Below are positions 15,261 to 22,888 of a stretch of DNA of 64,000 nt, one piece after another. The stretch's first letter is position 1; every line of letters begins with the position of its first letter. Under the pieces are notes generated by a model, which was not told the origin of the DNA, made no database searches, and saw only the letters and a list, made by a program, of their open reading frames with translations. The position numbers and the translations under genes were made by a program. This DNA is from Streptomyces zhaozhouensis (lineage in GTDB: Bacteria > Actinomycetota > Actinomycetes > Streptomycetales > Streptomycetaceae). Location of the stretch: assembly GCF_900230195.1 (NCBI RefSeq), contig NZ_OCNE01000027.1:1-64000 (forward strand). The letters are read 5' to 3'.

Positions 15261-15881
15261 ATGGCACGCCCACGCTCGTTCGACGAGAAGCAGGTACTGA
15301 ACGCCGTCCGCGACCAGTTCTGGGACGCCGGATACGCCGCGACCTCGCTGGAGGACCTGATGCGGGTCAGCGGCCTGGGCAAGGGCAGCCTGTACGCGGC
15401 GTTCGGCGACAAGCGCCAGCTCTTCCTGCGGGCGCTGCACGGTTACACCGAGGAGATCCACGCGGAGCTGCGGGAAGTCCTCGCCGACGCCCCACGGGCC
15501 CTGGACGCGCTGCGGGCACTCCTCGAACCGCCGATCGACGCGTCGCCCGGGGCCGACGCCGGCGCCGTCACGCGGCGCGGCTGTCTGATGGCCAACAGCG
15601 CGTACGAACTCGGCAACGCCGATCCGGAGGTCCTCGCGCACGCCCACCGCACCTACGAGAAGTCGACCGCGCTGATCGGGGACTGCGTCGCCCGCGCCCA
15701 ACGCGAGGGCGACCTGCCGGCTGGAGCGGACCCGGTCGCGCTGGCGCGCGCCCTCCTGGCCGCGCAGCAGGGGCTCGTGTTCATGAGCCGGACCGGGCTG
15801 GACGCGGAGGCCCTCACCGCCACGGCACGCTCGCTCGCCGCTCGACTCCTGCCGGACCAGGGGCAAGCGGGGAGCGGGTAG
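15261..15881 (+). CDS. TetR/AcrR-family repressor
   Basis: A 206-residue TetR-type repressor. The N-terminal HTH is FWDAGYAATSLEDLMRVSGL then GKGSLYAAFGDKRQLFLRAL (about 20-59). The C-terminal ligand and dimer domain includes RRGCLMANSAYELG and LLAAQQGLVFMSRTGLD, typical of repressors that control reductase or dehydrogenase genes. The ATG at 15261 has only a weak ribosome site (TGTGGGT). It should repress itself and the divergent SDR through the 15197-15248 element; the inducer is unknown. Confidence 0.93.
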   Translation: MARPRSFDEKQVLNAVRDQFWDAGYAATSLEDLMRVSGLGKGSLYAAFGDKRQLFLRALHGYTEEIHAELREVLADAPRALDALRALLEPPIDASPGADAGAVTRRGCLMANSAYELGNADPEVLAHAHRTYEKSTALIGDCVARAQREGDLPAGADPVALARALLAAQQGLVFMSRTGLDAEALTATARSLAARLLPDQGQAGSG

Positions 15882-16037
15882 GCCCGGAGCCGGGGGCGCC
15901 CCTCCGGGAAGGGCGGCGGGGCGGCGCCCCGCGTGCGGAACGGAGGCAGCCGGGGCGAGCGGCACGCGGCGCCGCCCCGGTCGTGGCACCATCAAGGCGA
16001 GGCAGAGCAACCGGAGTTCGGGCACCTGGGGGTGGGC

Positions 16038-16424
16038 GTGCGGGTACGGATTCGCGTCGCGGCGGGGGAGGACGGGGCACGGGAGCTGGCGTCGCTCCGG
16101 CGTTGGCTGGAGGCCGAGGCCGGACTGCGGGGCACCGTCGACGTCGAGCGACGCCCGGTCGGCGCCGGGGAGATGGGGGCGCTGGCGGACACGCTGACGG
16201 TGGCGGTGGGGGCCGGCGGCGTGGTCACGGTGCTGGCGGGCTCGTTGTCCGGGTGGCTGCGGCAGCGCCGTTCCGACGTGCGGGTCGACATCACGGCGAG
16301 CGACGGCAGGCGCGTGTCGGTCACCGCGCGGCGGGTGCGGGACGCCCCCGCCCTGATCGAGAACGTGCTGGCCGCCGAGCGGGAGAGCCGGGACGGCGAC
16401 GGGGCGCCGCGGGGAGCCGACTGA
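16038..16424 (+). CDS. EACC1-type effector-associated protein
   Basis: A 128-residue protein matching effector-associated constant component 1: VRVRIRVA at the start, ARELASLRRWLEAEAGLRG, then GEMGALADTLTVAVGAGGVV with one hydrophobic helix, LSGWLRQRRSDVRVDITASD and VSVTARRVRD. EACC1 is known as the constant partner of variable effectors (caspases, TIR, NTPases) in predicted actinobacterial conflict systems. Here the partner is the caspase gene, whose ATG overlaps the EACC1 stop (TGATG). I chose GTG 16038 because GGGGG lies five bases upstream. The frame is open further upstream, but that part has no family similarity. Confidence 0.82.
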   Translation: MRVRIRVAAGEDGARELASLRRWLEAEAGLRGTVDVERRPVGAGEMGALADTLTVAVGAGGVVTVLAGSLSGWLRQRRSDVRVDITASDGRRVSVTARRVRDAPALIENVLAAERESRDGDGAPRGAD

Positions 16425-17656
16425 TGGCCGGGCTTCCGGACCCGGCCGGGACCCGTGCCGTGCTGATCGGCGTCGGCGAGTACGAGCTGCTGCCCGGACT
16501 TCCCGGCGTCACCAACAACCTGTCCGCCCTGTACACGCTGTTCACGGCGCCGGATCTGCTCGGTCTGCCGGCCGACCACTGCACGGTGTTGGACGGCTCG
16601 GTCTCCCCGGACGAGATGGACCGGGCCGTCGCCTCGGCGGCGGCCGAGGCGACCGACACCCTGATCGTCTACTACGCCGGGCACGGCCTGGTCGACGAGT
16701 ACGACGGGACCCTGCACCTCAGTGCGTACCGTACGGACCCGGCCCGGGTGCACGCGACCGCGGCCCCGTACGAATGGGTCCGCCGCAGCCTGCCGCGGGG
16801 GCCGGAACGACGCCTGGTCGTCCTCGACTGCTGCTTCAGCGGACGGGCGTTGAACAGCATGGCCGACGACGGGATCACGGCCATCACCGCGGCGGAGGGC
16901 ACCGCCGTGCTCGCCGCCGCCCACGAGAACCGCGTGGCCGCCGCGCCGCCGGACGAGCCGCACACCGCGTTCACCGGGGAACTGGTCGAGCTGCTCTCAC
17001 GCGGCATCCCCGGCGGCCCGGAACTGCTCGACCTGGCAACCCTCTTCGGCACCATGGAACGCGCCCTGCGGGCGAAGGGGCGGCCGGTGCCGCAGGGCGC
17101 GTTCCGGAACACGGCCAGGCAGCTGGCCCTCGGCCGCAACCGTGCCTGGGCGCCGCCGGACGTCGTGCTCCACCAGCCCCCGCGCGCCGGCGCGGCGCGC
17201 GGGGGCGAGGAGACGCGCGCCGTGCTGACCCTCAGCCAGGAGGTCTGCGACCAGATCGTCGCCCATGCCAGGGAGGAGCATCCCCGACTGGCCTGCGGCA
17301 TGGTGGTGGGCCCGGCCGGCTCCGACCGCCCCGATCACCTGATCCGCATCACCAACGCGTCGCCCACGCCCGAGACGATGTGGGAGTTCGACGGCCTGGA
17401 GGCGGTCAGGGCGTACCAGCGCATGGAGAGGAACGGCGAGGATCTCGTCGTCGTCTACCATTCGCGTCCCGAGCCGGGGGCCTATCTGTCGAGGCTCGAC
17501 GTCGCCTTTCTGGACGAGGACCGCACCGGCCGGCATCTCGTCATCGTCGCCATCCCGGACCCGGACCGCGTCGAACTGCGCTCCCACCGCGTCTCGGACA
17601 CCCGGATCATGGAGGAAGCGGTGCGGGTGGTGCCGTCGCACGAGCGGAGTCCGTGA
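16424..17656 (+). CDS. Caspase-family protease fused to a degenerate JAB/MPN domain
   Basis: A 410-residue two-domain protein. Residues 8-235 are a caspase-like C14 domain: AVLIGVGEY at the first strand, catalytic His87 in YYAGHG, catalytic Cys137 in LDCCFSG, and HTAFTGELVELL. A short Pro/Ala/Gly linker (about 243-262) leads to a JAB1/MPN (M67-like) domain at 266-380: LTLSQEVCDQIVAHA, ACGMVVGPAGSDRP, VVVYHSRPEPGAYLSRLD. In active M67 enzymes the Glu of EACG and both His of HSH bind zinc. Here Glu is Leu289 and the second His is Arg348, while His346, Ser356 and Asp359 remain. The JAB domain is therefore probably catalytically dead and may bind a ligand or peptide. Coupled to EACC1. Confidence 0.9.
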   Translation: MAGLPDPAGTRAVLIGVGEYELLPGLPGVTNNLSALYTLFTAPDLLGLPADHCTVLDGSVSPDEMDRAVASAAAEATDTLIVYYAGHGLVDEYDGTLHLSAYRTDPARVHATAAPYEWVRRSLPRGPERRLVVLDCCFSGRALNSMADDGITAITAAEGTAVLAAAHENRVAAAPPDEPHTAFTGELVELLSRGIPGGPELLDLATLFGTMERALRAKGRPVPQGAFRNTARQLALGRNRAWAPPDVVLHQPPRAGAARGGEETRAVLTLSQEVCDQIVAHAREEHPRLACGMVVGPAGSDRPDHLIRITNASPTPETMWEFDGLEAVRAYQRMERNGEDLVVVYHSRPEPGAYLSRLDVAFLDEDRTGRHLVIVAIPDPDRVELRSHRVSDTRIMEEAVRVVPSHERSP

Positions 17657-17707
17657 GCCGGGGCCCGTCGGCGGAACGCCCCGTCCACAACCGCCGGGAC
17701 AACACAC

Positions 17708-19255
17708 CTAGTTGTACTGCCACTCGTCCTTCCCGTACTCGATGATCACGGGCTCCATCAGGGTGTTCGGACGGATGCCTGGCGGGCGTTGGCGGTCCGG
17801 GGGGAAGACGCGGGACGCGGCGAGGACCTCGGGGGAGAGGTAGCGCTGGGGTGGGGCGTCGGGGGAGAGGACGAGGTCGGGCGCTTCGCCTCCCCGGGCG
17901 GCGAGGACGAAGCCCCAGTTGCCGAAGCTGGGGACGTCCACGTGGTAGGGCGTGGTGGACAGGCCGGCCTCGCGGAGGCTGGTCTCGATCGACCAGTAGC
18001 TGTTGGGGGCGAAGAACGGCGACCCGCTCTGGACGACGACCCGCGCGTCCGGCGCGAGGACGCGGGTGAGCATCGAGTAGAACTCGACCGAGTACAGCTT
18101 CGCCGTCGCCGTGTCCTCCGGGTCGGGGAAGTCGATCAGCACCGCGTCCCAGGGGCCGCGCGCGTCGCGGAGCCAGTTGAACGCGTCGTCGTGGACGACG
18201 TTCACCCGCTCGTCCTCGAACGAGCGGTCGTTGAGGTCGCGCAACGGCCCGAAGCCGTTGCCGAGATCGGTCATCGCCGGGTCCATCTCGACGAGGGTGA
18301 CCTCCTCGACGTCCGGGTAGCGCAGGATCTCGCGCAGCGCCAGCCCGTCGCCGCCGCCCAGCACCAGCACCCGCCCGCGGGTCCCGGCGAGCGCCGGGTG
18401 GGTGAGGGCCTCGTGGTAGCGGTACTCGTCGACGGAGGAGAACTGGAGGTCGCCGTTGAGGAAGAGCCGCAGGTCGCTGCCGCCGGTGAAGGCGAACGAG
18501 CGGGTGACCACGATCTCCTGGTACGGGGTGCGTTCGGCCAGCAGGATCGGGTCGCGGTAGAGGCGTTGCCGCGCGGTCACCTCGATGTCCTCGGCGTACG
18601 CGTAGGCGCCGCCGAGCAGGGCGAGGATGACCGCCATGGTGGCGAGCAGCGAGGCGCGGACGAAGCGGCGCGTCTGCCGGCGGAAGATCCACAGCACCAC
18701 GGCCATGCCGACCGCCGCGTTGACGGCGCCGACCACCAGCGCGCCCTTGAGCTGCCCGAACGTCGGCAGCAGCAGCAACGGGAAGCACAGCCCGCCGACC
18801 AGGGCGCCGAGGTAGTCGACGGCGAACATGTCGGCGACCGCGCCGCCGGCCTCCTGACGTTTGATGCGTTGGAGCATCGTCATCAGCAGCGGGATCTCCG
18901 CGCCGATCAGCACGCCGACGACGAACGCGACGACCACCATCGCCTCGGTGTAGATGCCGACCCAGGCGAAGAGGACGTACAGCAGCAGCACGGAGAAGCC
19001 GCCGACGAGCGCCAACAGCCCCTCGACCAGGGCGAAGGCGCCGACCGCGCGGGCCCGCAGCGGCTTGGCCGCCAGCGAGCCCACGCCCATGGCGAAGACC
19101 ATCACGGACAGGACCAGTGAGGTCTGGAAGACGGTGTTGCCGATCAGATAGCCGCCGAGGGCGACGAGGGCCAGCTCGTAGACCAGCCCGCAGGCGGCAC
19201 AGAGGAAGACCGTGAGGAGCAGCAGGAACCGCGCCAGCCGAGGGCGCGGGATCAC
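17708..19255 (-). CDS. speE: Membrane-anchored polyamine aminopropyltransferase (spermidine synthase)
   Basis: A 515-residue protein. The first ~210 residues hold about seven membrane helices (LLLLTVFLCAACGLVYELAL, LGALVGGLCFPLLLLP and others). The rest is a SpeE domain: TPYQEIVVTRS, LRLFLNGDLQFSSVDEYRYH, the nucleotide site VLVLGGGDGLALREIL, VEMDP, VVHDDAFNWL and DFPDPED. It would transfer aminopropyl from decarboxylated SAM to a diamine, near the membrane. It is the last gene of a five-gene operon in the same order as Mycobacterium tuberculosis Rv2597-Rv2601. The ATG overlaps the DUF350 stop. Convergent with the caspase gene. Confidence 0.93.
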   Translation of the reverse strand: MIPRPRLARFLLLLTVFLCAACGLVYELALVALGGYLIGNTVFQTSLVLSVMVFAMGVGSLAAKPLRARAVGAFALVEGLLALVGGFSVLLLYVLFAWVGIYTEAMVVVAFVVGVLIGAEIPLLMTMLQRIKRQEAGGAVADMFAVDYLGALVGGLCFPLLLLPTFGQLKGALVVGAVNAAVGMAVVLWIFRRQTRRFVRASLLATMAVILALLGGAYAYAEDIEVTARQRLYRDPILLAERTPYQEIVVTRSFAFTGGSDLRLFLNGDLQFSSVDEYRYHEALTHPALAGTRGRVLVLGGGDGLALREILRYPDVEEVTLVEMDPAMTDLGNGFGPLRDLNDRSFEDERVNVVHDDAFNWLRDARGPWDAVLIDFPDPEDTATAKLYSVEFYSMLTRVLAPDARVVVQSGSPFFAPNSYWSIETSLREAGLSTTPYHVDVPSFGNWGFVLAARGGEAPDLVLSPDAPPQRYLSPEVLAASRVFPPDRQRPPGIRPNTLMEPVIIEYGKDEWQYN

Positions 19256-19689
19256 GAGAGGGCCGCGCCGACCATCAGTGCCGTGCCGAGGTAGGTGGCG
19301 CCGTGCACCCAGGCGGCCGGGTGGGCCTGGCCGTCCCGGTCCTCGAACGCGACGGCGCCCATGCGTCCCGGCGCGAGCCAGCCGATGACGACGAAGACGA
19401 GGATCATCAGGGCGACGCCGACCAGCCCGTAGACGCCGGTGGAGACCAGGCCCCAGCCGAGACCGTCCTCGGACTCGCTGCTGCCGACGGCGCGCATCAC
19501 GACCCAGCCGACGCCCAGCATCTGGCTGCCGAGGACGATGGCGCCGCCCCGGTTGCGGTCCCGCCAGACGACGCGGTCCAGCCGGCCAGGTGTGACGAGG
19601 TCGAGGGCGACGAACGCGACGGCCATCACGGCGAAGCCGACGAGGCCATAGAGGAGAGTCTCGCCGGCGGACTCGAAGATGTCCCCCAT
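19252..19689 (-). CDS. DUF350 membrane protein
   Basis: A 145-residue protein with four membrane helices (about 10-31, 48-67, 80-106 and 125-145) forming two DUF350 repeats: GLVGFAVMAVAFVALDLVTP and VGVALMILVFVVIGWLAPGR are visibly homologous. The function is unproven. It lies directly before speE and overlaps it by four bases, the same neighbour as in mycobacteria, so a role with polyamine export or membrane coupling is a fair guess. Start ATG 19689. A 178-base gap with tandem repeats separates it from the DUF4247 gene. Confidence 0.88.
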   Translation of the reverse strand: MGDIFESAGETLLYGLVGFAVMAVAFVALDLVTPGRLDRVVWRDRNRGGAIVLGSQMLGVGWVVMRAVGSSESEDGLGWGLVSTGVYGLVGVALMILVFVVIGWLAPGRMGAVAFEDRDGQAHPAAWVHGATYLGTALMVGAALS

Positions 19690-19751
19690 GGTCTACCTGC
19701 CTTCTGTGCGGTGCACTGCTCTGCGGATGGAAGTGGTTAGGTCGACGGAAG

Positions 19752-19831
19752 TGGTCTGGTCAACTGGTCTGGTCAACAGGTGTGGTCTGGTCAACTGGTG
19801 TGGTCAGGAGGGGAAAAGTGGTCTGGTCAAC
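19752..19831 (-). repeat. Four copies of a 13-base TGGTCTGGTCAAC repeat in the speE operon
   Basis: Perfect copies at 19752-19764, 19765-19777, 19783-19795 and 19819-19831, with degenerate copies around them (19733-19746, 19796-19807). On the minus strand, the direction of the operon, each reads GTTGACCAGACCA and holds a -35-like TTGACC. They fill the gap ahead of the DUF350-speE genes. They may be operator or promoter repeats, or simple slippage products. Confidence 0.8.
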
Positions 19832-19867
19832 GGGTGCGGGCCCCGGGCGACGGGCCGCGTGTGCGGG

Positions 19868-20287
19868 TCACTTGCCGGTTCCGGGGCCGCCGCCGCGGAA
19901 GTTGTCGCTCTGCGAGGCGGACCAGCGGTGGCCGACGTGTGAGTGCCAGCGTTGGACACCCCTGCGGTACTCCTCGATCTCGATCCTGCTGCCGCGCGGC
20001 GCGTGGGGGCTGACCGCCACGATGTCGTCGTCGTAGCGCAGGAAGATCCGGTCTCCGTCGACGATCCGGTCCTCCGGCTTCGCCTTGTCGCGGATCTCGT
20101 CGGCCACGTCGCGCGGCCCGTCGGCGCTGTCGAGATAGGTGGCGGTGGCGGTGGTATCGCGCTGGTAGGTCTCGGCGATCCAGCCGCGCGGGGCGTCGGC
20201 GGAGCCGCCGCCGGAGCAGCCGACCAGCAGGAACGCGGTGGTCGCGACCAGGGCGACGCCGACGTGTCGGGGGCGGGGGTTCCTCAC
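19868..20287 (-). CDS. DUF4247 lipoprotein
   Basis: A 139-residue lipoprotein. Its signal peptide ends in the lipobox LLVGC (Cys24), followed by GGGSADAPRGWIAETYQRDT. The DUF4247 domain includes RIFLRYDDDIVAVSP and EIEEYRRGVQRWHSHVG, and the tail has FRGGGPGTGK. It should sit on the outer face of the membrane. Unknown function; corresponds to Rv2599 by operon position. Its start overlaps the DUF2617 stop by four bases. It is followed by a 178-base gap with repeats rather than the tight coupling used elsewhere in the operon. Confidence 0.87.
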   Translation of the reverse strand: MRNPRPRHVGVALVATTAFLLVGCSGGGSADAPRGWIAETYQRDTTATATYLDSADGPRDVADEIRDKAKPEDRIVDGDRIFLRYDDDIVAVSPHAPRGSRIEIEEYRRGVQRWHSHVGHRWSASQSDNFRGGGPGTGK

Positions 20288-20784
20288 GGCATCTCCAGAC
20301 GGGTCTCGGTCGCCACGACCTGGCCGGCCTGTGGATACACGTGCCAGGTGCGCCAGTTGACGACCCGGCCCGCGCGCCAGGTGAGCAGCCCGGTGAGGGC
20401 GTCGGGCGAGCCGGGGAAGGTGCCGTGCAGCGCGGCCGGCCGGTGGGCGAGGCGGGCACGCAACGCGGCGGCGCGGGCGCTGAGTTGGTCGGCGGGCAAC
20501 GGCGTGACGGTGGAGTCGAACGCGTAGCGCCAGCCGTCGATGTCGCGGCGCACGGTGTGCGGCGGGCCCTCGCCCGGCTCGGCGGGCAGGCAGGCGAGGG
20601 TCTCGCTGACGGGCCCGGCGAGCACCTGGTGCGAGGCGCCGAGGAGGCGCAACTGAACGGTGAAGCCGTCGAGTTCCGCGTCGGTGACGGCGAGTGCCGG
20701 CCGGCGGGGGCCGGTCAGGGTGAAACGGAGCTGGTCGGCGCTGGTGTCGCGGTAGGGCGTGGCCAGGCGTATGCCGCCGCTCAC
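20284..20784 (-). CDS. DUF2617 protein
   Basis: A 166-residue soluble protein of the DUF2617 family: PYRDTSADQLRFTLTG at the start, VQLRLLGASHQVLA, YAFDSTVTPLP, LHGTFPGSPDALTGL, then WRTWHVYPQAGQVVATETRL at the C-terminus. The function is unknown. It is coupled by four-base overlaps to DUF4178 upstream and DUF4247 downstream, in the same order as Rv2597-Rv2599. Confidence 0.87.
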   Translation of the reverse strand: MSGGIRLATPYRDTSADQLRFTLTGPRRPALAVTDAELDGFTVQLRLLGASHQVLAGPVSETLACLPAEPGEGPPHTVRRDIDGWRYAFDSTVTPLPADQLSARAAALRARLAHRPAALHGTFPGSPDALTGLLTWRAGRVVNWRTWHVYPQAGQVVATETRLEMP

Positions 20785-21410
20785 GCGTCGCCGCCCGGGT
20801 AGATGGTCAGGGTGCCGCGCGGCACCCGTTCGCCGAGGGAGACCTCCCAGCGGCCGGGGCCGCCGGCGCCGGGGAACCGCTCGAAGGCGAGGCCCCGGCC
20901 GCCCGGTGCCTCGTAGTCCGCGTACTCGACGCGGCCGTCGGCGGCCAGGCCGGTGGTCCCCTCGGAGCGGTAGGCGGCGGTGCCGTGCTCACTCCGGACA
21001 TAGGTGACGCCCTCGACGGTCAACGTCTTCCCGGCGGGCACGAGTGCGCCCTCGCCCCGGTACTCGGTCCAGAGCATGACCTCCAGGTCCGGGTCCTCCT
21101 CGACGGAGATCCAGCGGCGTCCCTCGCCGCCGCCGTCGGCGTCCATCGGGTCCAGGAAGTGTTCCGACCAGGTGAAGCCGCCCTCGGTCAGCCGCAACGA
21201 GCCGCGCACGAAGAGGCGTTGGCCCAGGTACTCGACCATGTCGCCGGCCTTCAGCTTCCTCGGGTCGCCGCCGGTCTCGGCGTCCGGCGCGAACGGGTCG
21301 CGTGGCGGGCGCGGCGCGGTGGCCCGCGGCCTGGCGCGGGCGCGCAGCACGACGGTGACGACGACGGCCGCGAGCGCGACCAGTCCGACGAAGGCCAGTA
21401 CCAACCCCAT
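20781..21410 (-). CDS. DUF4178 membrane-anchored protein
   Basis: A 209-residue protein with one N-terminal membrane helix (MGLVLAFVGLVALAAVVVTV) and then a soluble DUF4178 domain: LKAGDMVEYLGQRLFVRGSL, FTWSEHFL, RWISVEEDPDLEVMLW and the C-terminal GRWEVSLGERVPRGTLTIYP. First gene of the speE operon. Start ATG 21410 follows GGGGGAAAAGCTCC on the minus strand. Unknown function; the conserved partnership suggests a membrane complex with DUF350 and the synthase. Confidence 0.87.
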   Translation of the reverse strand: MGLVLAFVGLVALAAVVVTVVLRARARPRATAPRPPRDPFAPDAETGGDPRKLKAGDMVEYLGQRLFVRGSLRLTEGGFTWSEHFLDPMDADGGGEGRRWISVEEDPDLEVMLWTEYRGEGALVPAGKTLTVEGVTYVRSEHGTAAYRSEGTTGLAADGRVEYADYEAPGGRGLAFERFPGAGGPGRWEVSLGERVPRGTLTIYPGGDA

Positions 21411-21895
21411 GGAGCTTTTCCCCCGTTGACCATTTCCCCGGCAACCACCGGGATTCCCCCGGATGCGCCCCGATGCGCCCGGACGTGCGCAAGCGAGGCC
21501 CCATCGGGGCCGTTCGGCGCAGAGTATGGCACGAGATCCAGCCGGTATCCCGGGGTGGTGCGGGACTGTGTCCCGGTGATGACATTCGGCCGCGGCCGCA
21601 CCGGCGCGGGCGTTGGGACCGGCCTCCGCCCGGGGGAGTCGTCGGCGCGCCGGGACACGAGGAAGGGGTCTTCCGCCCGGCGCGGCCAACGACTGGTCGC
21701 CGGCGCTGGTCAGGCGCCGTTTCCCCCGACCCGAGCGGGGCCGGATGGCCAAGGGTGGCCCCTGGGGCAACGTGGGGCCAGCGGCTTCGACGTAGGCTGA
21801 AACCGCCGGGTAGTAGCGAACAGCCGTGCTGCCGGGGGCCGGCGGACACCTTTCCGTTCCCCGCGGTCCGGCCTGGCTCAGGGGAGGCTTGGCCG
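21411..21895. other. 485-base divergent promoter region
   Basis: This gap separates the leftward speE operon from the rightward ArsR-like gene, so it must hold both promoters. I see no reliable -10/-35 pair, hairpin or repeat in it. Open frames crossing it have no recognisable domain. Confidence 0.5.
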
Positions 21896-22888
21896 ATGAC
21901 GCTCAGGGTGCGGTTCACGGGGGAGGATCTGGGGCGGGTCAGGCTGGCCGCCGGCGCCGACCCGATGTGGGAGACGGTGCTCAGCGTGCACCGGCTGCGG
22001 GACGGCCACGCGCCGCACGTCTACGGGGCGTGGCGGCGTTCGCTGCGGGCGGCGCAGGTGCCGGAGAGCCTGCGGGTGCTGATACCGGGGCGCGGCTACT
22101 TTCCGGACTTTCTCAACCCGGAGGAGTCGGCGTGGGGTTGGCGCGCGGCGTTGGACGCGGTGCGGGCGACGCCGGGGCGGCGGGTGGCCTCCGAGCTGTC
22201 GCGGCTGCCGAGGGGGCATGAGGAGCCGGGCTGGTTACGGGAGTTGGCCGCGGGGCGGCGGGGTGCGCTGGGCCGGCTCGCCGACGACCTGGACCGTTAC
22301 CACCGGGTCGCGGTGGGCGGGCATCCGGTGTGGTCGACGGTGCGGGCGGCGGTGGACGCGGATCTGGCGGACCGCGCACGGAGGTTGGCCTCCGGCGGGG
22401 TGGACGCGCTGCTGTCCGGGCTGCGGCCCGCGATGCGGTGGGAGCCGCCCGTGCTGGAGGTGGACTATCCGGTCGACCGGGAGCTGCGGCTGGCGGGGCG
22501 CGGGCTGCTGCTGGTGCCGTCGTTCTTCTGCTGGCGGACGCCGGTGATGCTGGCCGATCCCGGGCTGCCGCCGGTGCTGGTCTATCCGGTGGCTCACGGC
22601 CCGATGGTCTCCGCCGACCGGGCGGCGCTGGGGCGGCTGTTGGGGGCGACCCGGGCGCGGGTGCTGGTCCGCGTGGCCGAGGGCGGCGCGACCACGGGGG
22701 AGTTGGCCAGAAGCATCGGCATCTCGTTGAGTTCGGCTTCCCAACACGCCCGCGTGTTACGGGAGTCGGGGCTGCTGTACTCGATGCGTCGCGGCAACGA
22801 GGTGCTGCACACGGTGACCCCGGCCGGCCGGACGCTGCTGCCGGCCGACGGCGTTCCCTGGGCGCGTCAGCCGCGCGGCGCCGGGTAG
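21896..22888 (+). CDS. ArsR-like winged-helix regulator with two TTA codons
   Basis: A 330-residue regulator of a Streptomyces family with a ~240-residue N-terminal domain of unknown role (RVRFTGEDLGRVRLA, PDFLNPEESAWGW, LLLVPSFFCWRTPVM) and a C-terminal ArsR-type winged helix (ARVLVRVAEGGATTGELARS, then SLSSASQHARVLRESGLL and RRGNEVLHTVTPAG). The N-terminal part may sense a ligand. Codons 114 (22235-22237) and 288 (22757-22759) are TTA, so production should depend on the bldA tRNA. Start ATG 21896 behind GGGGAGG. Its 3' end overlaps the convergent SDR gene by 22 bases. Confidence 0.85.
   Translation: MTLRVRFTGEDLGRVRLAAGADPMWETVLSVHRLRDGHAPHVYGAWRRSLRAAQVPESLRVLIPGRGYFPDFLNPEESAWGWRAALDAVRATPGRRVASELSRLPRGHEEPGWLRELAAGRRGALGRLADDLDRYHRVAVGGHPVWSTVRAAVDADLADRARRLASGGVDALLSGLRPAMRWEPPVLEVDYPVDRELRLAGRGLLLVPSFFCWRTPVMLADPGLPPVLVYPVAHGPMVSADRAALGRLLGATRARVLVRVAEGGATTGELARSIGISLSSASQHARVLRESGLLYSMRRGNEVLHTVTPAGRTLLPADGVPWARQPRGAG

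Noticed and set aside
16424..17656. Calling the C-terminal domain an active JAMM metalloprotease
   Set aside because: Two of the expected zinc-site residues are replaced (Leu289, Arg348), so only the fold can be claimed.
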